A stretch of 64,000 bases of DNA, taken from Talinum fruticosum. Taxonomy: Eukaryota > Streptophyta > Magnoliopsida > Caryophyllales > Talinaceae. The notes beneath the pieces were generated by a model. That model had not been told where the DNA came from. It saw only the letters and a program-made list of their open reading frames with translations, and did no database searches. The DNA lies in assembly GCA_021018815.1 (NCBI GenBank), contig JAITYX010000079.1, positions 2,480,001 to 2,544,000 of the forward strand. The letters run 5' to 3'. The translations under genes and the position numbers were made by a program. Below, piece by piece: positions 30,159 to 50,899 of the stretch (positions are counted from its first letter, which is position 1; the number at the start of each line of letters is the position of its first letter).

Positions 30159-33100
30159 CTAGTCCATCCATGGACCACCCAGTGAAGTGCCACGCAAATA
30201 AGGAAGCAATCTACTTGAAGATGAGCTACCATCCTTACTCTGCAGGGACATAGAAGAATCCATCCATGGACCATCCAGCAAAATGCTCCTTTGCGTCGCA
30301 CTTGTAGAAGGAGAGCTCCTCGAGATGTTCTGGCTGTCCTGAGATAAGATCTCGAGAGCCTTGAACCCCAGATCCTGGTTCATCCCACTGTGTTTGATGA
30401 TTGGGGCTTTAACCGGAAGTTTGGCATCGATCATGCTCACAACAGAAGACATTGTGGGCCGAAGAGTGGGAGATGGGTTGGTGCACAGAAGAGCCAAGTT
30501 TAAGAACATCAGTGCCTCCTCTTTGGAGTAGTTCGAGTCAAGATTTGGATCCACAAGTTCTAACATGTTTCCTTGCTCATGTAGGACATATGCCTTAAGA
30601 ATAACAAATGGAAAAACAACGTTATTCCCTATAAATTATAGTGTATTAGAGCGTTACTATGAAATAAAACATGTCATAGGACTAGGCATATTAGTAGAAG
30701 ATTAGCTGATAACCAAAGAGAGTAGATTACCCAATCAAGAATATAAACAAACTCTTCCTTTGGCCTGTAGTTTGTGTTGCTTTTTCCGCTCACAATCTCA
30801 AGCACTACAACTCCAAAACTATATACATCTGCCTTGTCTGTGAGGTAACCCCTCATTGCATATTCAGGTGCCATATACCCTCTTAAAAGAATTCAATGTA
30901 GAAAATGAACAGTCAGTTCTCATACACAGTCACAAACTAAACAGAGTGGCGAGGGAGAGTAACATACTGTAGGGAAAATTAGATTGCCCAGAGAAAAATA
31001 GGGCAAAGGTTCTTTTTGAGAAAAAAAAAAAAAAAAGAAGAATGGATAGAACTCACATTGTTCCAGCTATTCTTGTGCTGATATGAGTATTTTCTTCTTC
31101 ATCAAGCTTAGCCAGACCAAAGTCCGATATTTTAGCATTCAAATTCTTGTCCAGCAGCACATTAGTTGCCTTGACGTCCCTATGAACAATCTTCAGTCTT
31201 GACTCTTCATGAAGATATGTTAATCCCCTTGCAATTCCCAAACAGATTCTCTTCCTTGTTGGCCAGTCCAAGTGCAACTTTTGGTCCTCCTGACCTGAGC
31301 ATTTTTTGGGGTTTTGAACAGTTAACAAAGAGGGGAAGGAAATAATTTTCTTCATTGACAAATGAAGTGAAAAGCTGAACAAAAGGGTTAAAAAAGGCAC
31401 TTGCCAAATAGTGCACGAGCGAGGCAGTTGTTTTCCATGTATTCATATACTAGAAGGAGCTCTTTCCGTTCAATGCAACATCCATAAAGCTTGACAAGAT
31501 TTGGGTGTTGTAAAGCAGAGATGAGGCCTATCTCATTCACAAATTCACGGTTGCCTTGCCTAGATTTGGATGAGAGCTGCTTCACAGCAATCACCCTTCC
31601 ATCCGGTAATTCACCCTAAAATCGCAACTTCCATAATTTGTTACATGACATATAAGGCTGTCAAGACGTATCTAATTTTCCCAAAAGTCAATTCTCTAAC
31701 CTTATAAACAGGCCCAAAACCTCCTTCACCTATTTTGTTCTGGAAACTGAAGTCATTTGTGGCAGCTTTGATCTGCCTCAAGGTGAAATACCCCGTGTCT
31801 AGCCCTTGAAACTCTGCAACATTAAGGTGAATTAACATAAACCAACTACCCAAATACCACGTGAAATAGTCAAGATCGAGCCAATACATAAATCATAATT
31901 ACCTTCATTTTCACGACCTTTTCCGCCCAAGTAACCCCTCGTTCTGAGGAGAATTAGGACTGATACAAGAATAGCACATGAAGTAATCACAATGCCAGCA
32001 ACGGCACCAGCAGACATTCCGGTGCCAGTTTTGAAGTCTGCCACATACAAGAAGGTTTACATAGCAGCACAACTAGAAAAATTGTTTTTTTTTTTTTTTT
32101 GTTGTTTGGAAGAAGGGGGCGGGGAGGGGTGCAGAATAAAAAGTTGACTAACTGGGTGTCACAGTGATCCCGGATATAAGCGGCCCATATGCGCCTCTGT
32201 AAGGAATTGAAGTTGTCCCTCTTCCAGACCAGTATAAGTGGATCTCAAGTGTGCTATTACTGACAGTGACATTTGGGAATTTCATCAGGATAGGCTTCCC
32301 TGCACCTCCAGCTTCTGCCGCAATATTGAAATCCTTCAGAACTAGATCTCCCTATTTCAACACCCCCACCAAAGAAAAGGGAAAAAAAAAGCACTTCTTG
32401 TAATTTCCAATGATGTCAGTCGTTAGAGAACAAACCAATGTTGCTCAAACATGAGAGTGAAAACTACCCAAACCAGACCACCCAATAATCAGACTCACTC
32501 CGTGAACCATGTAGGTGAACAGATCCAAATACCAGTGAACCCAAACCCAGACAACCTGTTTGTAATTTGATGAAGTTAGTAGGAATCTTTATTCACCTGA
32601 ATTTCCACATCAAAAAGCGCCTGCCTAAACTGCCAAATGTCTGGTCATCAGAATACACTATCTCAGCAAAGTGCAGTGTCACAGTATAACTGCCTGGTTG
32701 AAGGCAAAGGCCATAATACTTGAGCGACAGAGGCGCCAAACGAGCTGTTTGATAAATACCAGTCACGTTAGGGTTGGATGTCTCTCGCGCCAGGAAGTTG
32801 GCATTGCCATTAGAAAGGAAAACTCCTGTGCTACTGTAAGCCCACTTTTCTCCAGGTGAAAAGAAAGTGGAAGGTCCCCCTGGGTTAGAATCTTCTTCAT
32901 AATTGTGCCCTTCAAAGCTCATCTTGCTTCCCCGCAATTAATAAACAAAGAATGATCTGCAAAGGCATGAAGGAAGCATGACAAAGAATGCTACAGTTTA
33001 AAAAATATTAGAAGTCATTCCAAATGCTTACATTGGGCATTACTGGAACAAGGAAGATCCTTCTTCCAGCACCATGTAACACTGCAGAGCAACAATTGTA

Positions 33101-36100
33101 CTATGGATAAGTAAACAACTATATTATTGGCAAATTTTCTTCAAACTAAACCAAATTGTAGTACCATAGAGTGCCCCTCACAACACTGTGGGAGTTCAAA
33201 ATTTACACAGCCTTATCCCTACAACTGAATTGCAGAGAGGCTGTTTGTTGGACCAAAGATTTCAAAGACATTCACTGCATGGCATACACAACAAAAAGAC
33301 ACAGAAAACTGTTTAGTGAGACATTTTACTGAAGTCCACTTTCATCCATAGCTGAAAAATTGCAACACTTTCTACTGCTTGCAAAGTGGACACGGAAGAT
33401 TTTCTCCAATCAACATAATATAATGTAAAGCAGGAATAGTAGTTAGCAGAGGAGCTTACGAGTCACTCTCTGCTGATGAATAGCTAGAGACAAGGTTCCT
33501 GGTGTACAGCCAAAAAGAGGAATTACTCAGCGATGCTGTTAGGGAAAAGCATGAAACCAAGAGAAAGCCGCAATTCATATAATCTTACACATTTGACAGC
33601 AGGCAACCAGCCGAGGACGAGCTAGTGAAATTGTTATAAGATACATCACTGCATCAAAGAAAATAGAGCCGCAATGAGATTTGTTTTATATAGGAAACTT
33701 CAGTAATTTAAGGAAAAGGGAAACAATGAAGAAAGAAGACGGATAAAATCCCCACAAGTTCCTCTTGCTGTTCTGTATCCAATAGGGTAAAGGTCCAGAG
33801 AATGAGTTGTTCGTCAGGAACCTACGTCAGCAATGTAAGTGATCATTGGGAAAGAAAACCAATCAGCAGGAACATTATTTGAAGATATACTCTCACAAGT
33901 ATCCGCTGACTTACAAAAATCCAAGATTTGACAAGCTTTGTATAGAGTCTGGAATTCCACCACTCAACTGATTGTAGCTCAGGTCTCTATGATAAAAAGA
34001 CAATGTCGAGTACATAGATTGTGTTAGCCATTCTATTTTCTTCCAGTAGATTTGACAACAGAAAAAACTAAGACTTACAGAAGCTTTAACTTCAACAAAT
34101 TTCCGATATTATCAGGGATTTGACTAGTCATGGAGCAATTCCTCAGTACCCTGAAATAACACAACATAGAAAAGTATGAGCAATGGACTAATCAAACTAC
34201 ATGACATATTTCATCATTGCCAGACCTAAGAACATTTAACTCACAGATATTTCAGGTTTTTCATTTCCATCAGGTTTGGGAAAGTCATACTCCTTGTATT
34301 GAGATCTGAGATTCTCCTGAAAAAAAAAAAAAAAAAAAACTTATCTTCATCGTATGATGAACCAAGGGATAAGAGAGTGCAAATAGCAGAAAGCAATATT
34401 GCACTGACAAAGTAGTGAGGTTTGTCAGAAGAGACAAGCTAGATGGAATAGGTCCCTGCATAGATGTGCCTTGAATATCACTGTAACATTTAAAGTAAAG
34501 CATCATTAAAATCCTAAAATTAGAAGACTTCCTCATACTGTTGTTTAATGTGCTGTCAAAATTGAGACCGGAATACTCACAATATGGTAAGCTTTGTCCA
34601 GTTGCCAATAAAATCAGGTATCCTTCCTGATATCATGTTTCCATTGAGCCTTCTGCAAGTTGTTTACTATTTTAGGCTCAAAAACTGATACAGATTGATT
34701 AAACCTCGAATATGAGCAGCACAGCTACTTACACATCTGTCAGGTTCTTCAAATTGCCATATGTTTCTGGTATCGTTCCATTAAAGTTGTTCCCGCCAAG
34801 GAGCCTGCAAGAATAAGCAATTGTGTTATAATTGTACCTTGAGCAGGGAACATATCAAAATAAATCCGAAAAAAAGGCAAAGGATCCAAACCAGACTCCC
34901 CCACCCCAAGTCATGCATGGTGGGTAGGGAGGAGGGAGTGTGCAGAGTCTCATTTCTACACTAAAATTACTATCCAGAGGCTATTAACATAGGCCCTAAA
35001 TTGAAATGTATTTGTTGCTACTATCCATAACAAAAGAATTAGAGATCTGTCAGTACAAATTTTCTGTTTTTTTCTTTTGAATATGTACTCACAATCTACT
35101 TAAATTTTTCAAATTTCCAAGGCTTGGTGGTAAAGCTCCTCCAAGTCCATTATCTTCCAAGACCCTGAAAACAGAAATTTTTTTGATATAAGGTTCAAAA
35201 ACCAGTGACCACCAATTATATTACGTACAAAACACATCAAAGAATACTTACAATTGCTCAAGGCTAGCAATTTGACCAATTTCATCTGGTATTTGACCAC
35301 TGTTTCTGTTCCCTAAAAGCGACCTGCAATGCCATATCTAAGAAATTCAGATAAGAGTAACCTTGTTAATGGACCACTTAACATGAAGCAAGTCCATAAC
35401 AAACCATTTTTATTCAACAAGGTGAAAGTACTGCTTACAAAATGACAAGTGGAATCTTCGAAAGACTTGAGGGGATTGGTCCAGAGATGTAGTTTCGGGA
35501 AAGATCACTGCATAACAAGAAAAATGTCATCAATGTGTTATACTGTAAAATTGATTTGATAGATAGGTATATGTTTCTATATAGCAGACTATGCTGGCAA
35601 ACTATAATTTGTTACAGTGAAGACAAAAAGGATGAGTAGCTGCTTATTTTTCAAGTACAGAAAATATCATGACTTACAGTTCTTGCAGGTGAGTAAGATC
35701 TCCAAATTCTGCAGGCAAAACCCCGGAAAGATTGAGACGCTTCCACTGACTGAATCCCCAGAACATGTCCCATAGACAGAAAAGATAATCAATTAGTCAA
35801 ATAACTTAGAATAAAGCACATTGACCATAACTCACAAATGGATGTAAAGGAACGTAATCTGCCGAATACAGCCACAATCTGCACTAATGCAACAGCAAGT
35901 AGACTTTTTAAATCTTTCATTCTGCCCTCTTGGTTACATGGGCCTTGGCATGTAAACTTCGATAGACTACAAAAAGGATGAAAAAAGATGGCTCTTTTTC
36001 TTTCTTGTGTAAATGACGCAAAACAACCAGTACTTGAGAATGTATAAAACAATAAGGAATGTACTGTAAAATCAACAGGTTTTCTCACAAGCTAATTTCA

Positions 36101-38008
36101 TCAATAAGGATATGGTCTGATCCATTTGGTTTAAATTTGATTTGAAGGTCTTGGGAGGAAACTGAACAATCCACCCTTCTTCTCAATGGGAAACATTCTC
36201 CACTATGAAGGTCAACGGGACACACTATACAGTCTACATGTACTCTCTCTCTCTCACCTTGAACTTACATAGTTATATATGCAGCAGAGTTCCCATACAG
36301 TACCTCAATAGAGAAAACAAATAATGAAGACAAAGGTAGGAAAAGAATTTGTAGAAGGAGTCAGTAAAAGCAAGGGGAAAAAACATACATATTAGTGACG
36401 TGACAAACATTGCCTTCGTTAAATGAACAGTCGCAGGTAACATTGAAAATAATGTTGGTAGCAAACTTTTTGCTTAATGCTGGAAACCCATCAGTGCAAG
36501 AGGTTGGGCTGACGTTCCACTGTTGGTTCTTCAATTTGTTGGAAATTATCTCAAGAGTTTTCACTGCCAGGCCATATATATTTAAATAAAATTGTTAAGA
36601 CTTATTTCATTATATGAAATAACTATGACCTGTTAGGGGGAGAGAAAGAGTGGAACTCAAAAAGAAGCATCGTCAAATAAGCTTCAAATGCATAATAATT
36701 ATGATTTAATTTGAATTACGTAGAGAATTCAAAAGCTGACTAAAGACAATTTTTGTTTTTTTTTTGGTGAAGGCAAAAGGGCCAATATAGTAGTGCGCGA
36801 AGGGAAATATCAATATAGTTGATATTTGAAAATATGTTCTAGTAGGAGCCCCTAAGGATTAGCAAACATAAGCAAAATTTTACCGTTGTTTTCTAAAAAT
36901 AACCAAATGAAATGATCTTTCACCCAACTCAATTAATAATTCACTGGTTGAATAAAATTGACAAATGAGATAGTTTGTTTTTTTGTTTTTTTTTAGCCAA
37001 GACAAATGTAATGAGATAGTAATACACAAAACGACAAAAGTACAAAGAACTTTCCTTGTAAGTTTTCTTTGGCCCATGAATCAAGTATTTCCCCAGGCTT
37101 CGCATTATTATGACATGCAAAAATGTGATTTAGTTGACGCGCAAATGTCCTACCCATTAACTTAAAATCTTATTTTGTAAAGAGTGACCTAATTTTAAAG
37201 TCCATTATTCTTGAATGGATCATATCTTTGGACGGTTTTTATGAGACGAGCTTTATTTTTAATTGGAGTTTTGTATAACATATTATTTGGTATTAGTAAT
37301 TTTTTTTGTGTGTAGATGAGTTCATTTCAAATTAAATGTTATATAATTTTATAAAATTAATTTTAAACAAGAACTTTATAATTATCGAATAATTAAGTAA
37401 TATAATTTTTTTTTAAAAGCTCGTCTTATGGGGTTATGATAGTAGTAAGATATTTAGAACCGAACTGGTGGGTACAACTATTTGCTTCACTGCCATGAAG
37501 GCACTCAGAATTTGACACCATATTGAAGATTGGAGTATTATATACCATAGTTATCCTCTATGCGTTTATATGATATATTGCATGCTCTGTAAACAAAAAA
37601 GTTTTGAAACACTAGTTTCCTGTGAAATATGGTTTCGAACAATGGGTCTAAAAACAAAAGAAAGAAAGAACATGCATCTATACATAATTAAGCAAAATTG
37701 ATTGAGCACGAAAGCAATCGTTGAGGGTGGTAAATAAGATTATTTCAGATTCCGATCAAAAAGGAAAGAAAAAGATAAATGTTGAAGGTATTGAGAATCA
37801 ATTCTATAATTAACAACAGGGAAATGTCAGATATAGAACCGAACTAATCTGTTGAAACGTAGCAGAAATTGGGGATTTGAAGTTACTTACCTTCATCCAC
37901 AGGAATAAGTTGAGCGTTAGATAGGAATTTAGTGAAGCAATGGCTTAGAAGAAGTGCGAAAGCATAGATGATGAGGAGAGAGTGAGAATTCATCGACTCT
38001 GATGCCAT
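30159..38008 (-). CDS. LRR-malectin receptor-like Ser/Thr kinase (LRR-VIII type); about 24 exons
   Basis: Plasma-membrane receptor kinase resembling Arabidopsis At1g53430/At1g07650. Exons in transcript order: 37891-38008, 36389-36563, 35678-35749, 35439-35507, 35252-35323, 35093-35164, 34733-34804, 34581-34652, 34409-34480, 34245-34316, 34079-34150, 33915-33986, 33756-33821, 33589-33648, 33460-33498, 33032-33081, 32597-32956, 32153-32351, 31903-32037, 31701-31813, 31405-31615, 31057-31294, 30731-30891 and 30159-30593. A signal peptide is followed by one-repeat-per-exon LRRs (mostly 72 bp), a malectin domain ([20 protein letters not shown]), a membrane helix and a kinase with [34 protein letters not shown] and [11 protein letters not shown]. 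It ends GGPWMD. The malectin exon lacks two bases, at the C run 32930-32933 and the A run 32612-32616; 362 bases are needed and 360 are present. The intron between 31405 and 31294 starts with GCAAGT. Probably functional; ligand unknown. Confidence 0.92.
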
Positions 38009-39850
38009 TTCTCTCTCTGTCTTCTGAATTAATGTTGGCAGTTAAGTTGATTTATCGCTCTTTAAACCCTAAACGCAGGCATGAAAGAGGAACTCGCAGC
38101 GAATGTTGACTCCGAGCACGCAGAAACAAGGAACAGAGAAGAGAGAGGCGGAGAGAGAGAGACAGAGACAGAGAGAGCGCGCAGAGTACAGCAGTTTTTA
38201 AGGAAGGGATGGGGAGAGGGAATTTTGAGATTTGACGAATCAGATCAGCAGGAAAAAGAAATGGATCAAAAAAAGACAAGTTTTATTCTAAAAATTATAT
38301 ATTTAAAAGATCAACATAAAAATTTTCTATTTTAAAAAACATGGTAAAGACACTCTTGATTAATTCTAATATTTTCAGCATTTATCCCGCTATTAACGAT
38401 ATTCTTTTAATATTTTTAGATTTTTTCTAAAGTAGCAGATATTTATTTGATATAATTCTGTTTTTATTCATAAGATAAGTGACATGATATTCTAATCATA
38501 AATAGACACTGTTATAATAACTTGGACAGACTTTGAGCTGATCATTTTCTTATATCAATAAAGTGTTGATATTCAAAAGTAATAATACCGTAAAAAAATA
38601 TTAAAGAGGTACATGATATAAAAGTGAGATGGACTAAAAGGTAAGAATATTTTAATAAAGTGTTAATTAAGGTGGTAGAAGTTTTACTTTGACAAGGATG
38701 ACGGTATAAGTTTGAAATTTTTACAAGCATATTTATAGAAATTATTTCTACCATTAACGCTTTTTGTTCAAAAATATTACACATTTTTAATTAAAAAAAA
38801 AAAAGAGAGGGTATAGTTACAATCTAACTAGCTGCAGAAAGATTAGGCCGGCCCAGGAAAGAGGGATTCAATGTGCATGGTTTGAATTTGAACCGAATAG
38901 AACACAAATAACCCGTAATTGCGGCTTCACCAACAATTTTTTAGTTGATCGTTGGCCTCTTTGTTCATTCTTGATCGCTGTTATGTTGCCAAGAAATTAA
39001 TTATAAAAAAAACTGGCGGATTATATGTATTTAGTCTCACTTTTAAATTATAAAAAGACAATTTTCATTAACCTATTTGCTACAAAGTTTTAGTTGTCAA
39101 TATTAGTGGTTGTTAATTTGAGAGGTGTTCGTTGTCTGAAATTTATATTAATCTTTACACTCACTTGTAAAAATGAAATTTTAGATTAAATCGACAAAAA
39201 TAAAGTCAATTTCTTAAATATAAAATTCATGAGATTGTCCTAGACAAAGCTTTTTCTCGATCGCCCAAAAAAGTGGACTTTATTTATAATCTCGAATATA
39301 ATGAAATATAGCGGTCATTCTTTACATAGAAAAGCATTTTTTTCTATGAGTCAACTATCTTTTCCTCCAATGAACCATTCGAGTAATCCTTTATGAAATG
39401 AAGTTCGTTTTTCCCTCAGTGTAAGAACTTATTAGAAACACCAATAGCTGTGTATAAGTATAATCTCATAAAATTTACATAATCAAGACTTCAAATACAC
39501 ACATGGCATTTATCGGCAAAAACATGGGGCAAAAAATACAGTCTTTCACTTGCTCTGAGGTTCTAGCAATATACAGCTACTCAAGCTATCCTGCACTAAT
39601 GATCGAAGGATGGACAAATTATCTCTCATTCGAAAAATCAATGAATTTCAACTCTATTTTCCAAAGTTTTAGGACTAAAACTACATAAATGTCACAGAGT
39701 AATGTTAGAACCTAAGCTAGTCTCTTCCCCAACTGTACCTTGATGATGGGCCTCACTGATCAGTCATATTTCCAATAGAGCTATAGTGGTGTCTGCGGTG
39801 ATTCTCTACAAACACCATGCTTCCTCCCTTGTCATTGCCGTGTTAGACCT
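38009..39850. other. Spacer between the receptor kinase and ABCC genes
   Basis: The first 220 bases are purine-rich on the plus strand (GAGAGA tracts near 38130-38180) and are the likely 5' UTR and core promoter of the kinase. The rest is AT-rich and non-coding. The ABCC 3' UTR probably covers the last few hundred bases. No other gene or TE end was recognised. Confidence 0.45.
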
Positions 39851-46490
<6,640 letters not shown>

Positions 46491-49400
46491 AGAATAATTT
46501 ACTATTACCTGACTAATTCAGAGTGGAATTGGGATCGTTTGTTCAGAGAATTTTATTTTTAGGTCGAGGGAATTTGTGATTACCACGTGGCTATCTTCGG
46601 CGGTGAATGGAGTGATTATGCTTTACACATGGTGACTTGTGGATTGGTGGTTTACACTACTGTTTCTACTTTGCCCTTTTGATGCATTCGGTCCAACATT
46701 AAATAACCAACCCCAGAAAAAAAACCCAGGAAAAAAATTTTTAAAAAAAAGATGATGAAAATGGAAATATACTATCTTTATCACTCTTCCAGAATTTATA
46801 TTCACGTATATTGTACAGAAAAAAAAAAAAAAAAAACGGGGACCAGAATCTGAAATGTATTTTTTTCTCGTGAGCGAAAAAGTTTGTCTATATTACGAGA
46901 ACGGATAAATATGAATGTCTTCATATTAAAGACACCCTTTTGTAATGCTTTTCCTGATTTTTGTACAATAAGTTGCGAGATTGAAGGGATTCTTAAACAT
47001 GGTCTATCTCTAATTAACATATAAAATAAAAATAATTTTAAAATATATATTTTTTGTATATTTTAGTATCTAAGTAGTAATTTACAAATTAAATTAATGA
47101 AGTATTTTTCTTTTTCATTTTTTTTGAGACAGTAAACATGAGTAGTAAATATAGTGGTTATGGGATGGAATTCGATATATTTATGAAGACTATTTTTGGT
47201 GTAGATTATATTATGGTCCTAGATTACAAATAGCTTGGATTCATGGTGTATTAGCGTGGCATAAAAGCCATCATGCTAAATAAATTAGTCCAACTAACTA
47301 TAAATAAATATGGTATTAGTATTATTTTGAGGTAAAGTCTTTAAACCATTGTATATGGTGATCATGGGACTCCTATAAACTAACTATAAATAAATATGGT
47401 AGTATCATAATTTCATGTTGGCTTTCACATTTTACAAAATTTTAGAAGAGGCCCTCTTAAGTAAAAAGAGGTAGTGCAACAGAGTCCTTCGAGAACGACT
47501 TTTGAAAGGACATTGGTACCTAATTCAGTTATTTATTATATATATATAGCAACCTTTCAATTTATTATGAGTACTAATTATTTATTTAAATTTGAGATTA
47601 AACATAAGTTATTATTAAATTAATTATTATTATTTACTTTTAAAGTACATATTAATAACCATTCACAAAACATATTTTATAATAATTTTTTAGGTCATTT
47701 ATTAAATACATATTTCAAATAGAGTCGATAGATCAATCGAGCCAAGGATATAGGAGAAATATCGGGCTCAAGGCCCATATACCAAGTTGCCAACTCGCCG
47801 GAGTCCGCTCTTCAAAATTGAAACTATACAAATAAAGTGACAAATGCCAAAATAGCCAAATCAATCAAAATTATTCTGATACCCCAAAAGAAGAGAAACA
47901 CCGTCTCACATAAAATTTATTATTTTTAATTTGTTGAATGGTCCAAAGAGAAGCCTCTTTGCTATTTCATATCTGCAAAGCCACCATTGGGGTCCTCTTT
48001 GGCTTGCGAAGGTTGACAAAGATTTAGGAAGGAAGGGGAAATGGTCTTGGCCCTGGCAAAAGAGCTTTAATTCGATCTATCTGTATTTTAGCTTTTGCCT
48101 TTTTGGGTCTTCTTTTCTCTTTCTCTTTCTATTTTAATTCCTCTAGTTTCCTTGTACATCGTTCATTAAAAAATTTTATTTCACTAAACTTGCTTCGAAG
48201 GCTGCTCGAAGCCTAACTCCATACTTTTGCAAATCCCAAACAATATGAGTATAATCATAAAGGCAATATTCAATATTAATCACCACAAGTTAGTGCATCA
48301 TGGTGGAATAATTCTTTTTCAGCTTTTCAAATTTTATATATGCAAAACACTATTTCTCAACAAAAAAAAAAAAAAGAAGAAGAGTTTTTTTTTTCGGTTT
48401 TTGGTCCGTTATAAAACATATAGACAGATTTCCGTAGAAATCGAACCTAAATCTAGATTGAATAAGTTTAAAAATTTTATCAATTGTGCTAATTAACACT
48501 TATTTATAAAAATTTTATCAATTATGCTAATTAACACTTATTTATATTCATATACAAAACCCTATTTTTATACCTTATAATTTTTTTAGATAAACCTGTA
48601 CCATAGTCTCTGTCATTAAAATGGGTCTCGCACTGGTAATTATTAGTCTACTACAATATTCCTCATAAATAGAAATATTCTATTATATTATATCAAAAGG
48701 TATATCTTTAAGCGAAGGTGCTATGTATGTATATTAGTAGATCTTGTGTAACAATTTCACTTAAAAGTTACTCGTGAGATGAAAACTTTTGTGGTGATTT
48801 GAAATATAGAGTGTGATTAATAATTTATTTAGAGGTAACTCTAATAAAAGTCACTTCTCGATAAATTATTAGTTACTCACTGAATTAAAAAAATCACTTT
48901 AATATAAGTTATTAGTCATATATTAAACCTTCAAAATTTCACCTCTAACGAAAAATCACCTCTAATAAAATTTTTCTCACAATAACTCTTACATGAGCAT
49001 AGCTTTTATATAAGAATTTGTGTATATATGCTCATTATTTTCCATCCTTGTACTTTTCATTATTTTTATGTTATTTGGAATTTTTTAAAGTTTAATATTC
49101 AATTTTAATTCCATCTTTAGTGGACCCACCTCCACATATTCATATTTCATGCACTCATATATCCTACATATACAAGGACCTTGGATAAATATATTGTGGA
49201 ATTAATATTGGTGGGTCAATGCCATTTTTGCACGTGTAGTGGCATAAGATAATGTTTTTTTTTTTTGTCTCATATAACTTTGGATCTCTTTAATTTATCT
49301 ATTTCCACATACTATGATGTGGAATTCTCATCAAGATAACGATGAACAATCAAAATCATATCGAACTTCTCTCATATTCATTTCGTTGGCACTTTTTTGT

Positions 49401-49872
49401 TTCGAGTATGTATGTTATTGTATATATTAATTATATCAAAATATTTAAAAAATGATAAATTCACACCAAAAATAAAATATATGATTCTTATTCCCCACCC
49501 TTTGTTAGTTCAAATGGAAGACAAAATTATATATATATATATAAATGTATGAAGTAACACGTAGAATGTTGTACTACGTGATTGTCATATAGGATGTCAA
49601 ATAAGTAAATTCAATGTAATTTTGATTCAATTTAATATTGGAACTATTAACATTAACCTTAAATATAATGAAAATTAAAAATAAAAATTATATTCATCAA
49701 AATAGAAAAAAATTAAAGACACATATTTATTTAGTATTTATAATAAATTATATAATCTAATATATCAATTTATTATTATTATTTAAAATAAAACTATTTT
49801 TAACTTATAATTAATTATTATTGTTATAAATTAATTAAAAAATTATTAAATTATTAAAAATTTAATTAATGT
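46491..49872. other. AT-rich gene-poor spacer upstream of ABCC
   Basis: The first several hundred bases are the likely ABCC promoter. Beyond that are AT-rich sequence, poly-A and poly-T runs and TATATA stretches (near 47540 and 49530). The open frames at 47931 and 48227 have no domain and no family I recognise. No gene is supported. Confidence 0.45.
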
Positions 49873-49900
49873 CCTTGTATGGCAAGGGATATAACCCTAG
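49873..49900 (+). mobile_element. Helitron-like 3' terminus
   Basis: A perfect 5-bp hairpin (CCTTG-TATGG-CAAGG, 49873-49887) is followed by nine bases, then CTAG and a T. This is the layout of Helitron 3' ends: a subterminal hairpin, a spacer of about ten bases, CTRR, and insertion before T. Its matching 5' TC end upstream was not found, so element length is unknown. Confidence 0.5.
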
Positions 49901-50857
49901 TACATATAAAGTTGGACTTGAGATGCTTTTTTCCACACAAATAATTTTCAAAATAGACACTTTTTTTCTAGAGAAGTATAAGTTAAAAAAATTCCTTTGT
50001 AAAAAATTAATTAATCTATGTTATATATAAAGCTAACACTCCTTTATGGTTGTATAACTTTTGTCTTTCCTTTTTTATCCTTCATATAACTTATATAACA
50101 ACGATAAAATAGTCACAAATTATCATAATGATAACTCAATCTCACTATAGTGCTAGCACGGAACTAACTAACTACCTACATCTCTCTCTTTGCCTAATTA
50201 CCATCCATTACCATTATTACTAACTGCCTACATCTGTCTCTCTCTCTAATAACCATCCGTCATCAAATGAACTGTACATTTATTTTTGAAATTAAGAGCC
50301 TTCAGATATATACTATTATTATTATTTTGATAACCTAGATATATACTATTATTGATATCCTTATAAAGGATAATTTGCAAGGTAAAGATGTTTACTTTTT
50401 CTACCAAAAAAATAATTCATATTCTTTTAAAAAATTGAACTCATTAATTGGATTATTTAAAACTACAATTCTTTGTCAATTCTTTATGAAAAAGAAACTA
50501 CTTTAAAAATTAGAACATTTATTTAATGAATTGGATTTTTTGATGTATTCATAAAAAATTGTGTATCAACATGTCTAAGCTATAATATTACTTTAATTAA
50601 TTACTTTTAATTCTCCTGTGTATTATATATTTTTCCCTCCTTTCTATAGTATATGATATATCTTTTTCTTAAAATTAAAAGTTATTAGATGTAGTTAATT
50701 GTGGAATGTAATGAAAATAATCTTTACCTTTTTTCACATTTGATCATAGAATTCGGACATCACATAATTTGTTTGTATATAACCATCCAATTTGCATCAT
50801 TTAGATTCATTTGATCAGATTATTTGACACACGTAAGAGAATAACTCATAAAAATTT

Positions 50858-50860
<3 letters not shown>

Positions 50861-50897
<37 letters not shown>
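50861..50897. repeat. (AT)n microsatellite
   Basis: An uninterrupted AT run of about 37 bases inside the Helitron-like cluster. It creates a spurious open frame rich in alternating Tyr and Ile. Confidence 0.95.

Positions 50898-50899
<2 letters not shown>

Noticed and set aside
37244..37435. Inverted GACGAGCTT/AAGCTCGTC pair as a MITE in receptor kinase intron 1
   Set aside because: Only about ten bases match and no target duplication is visible. Too weak to call.
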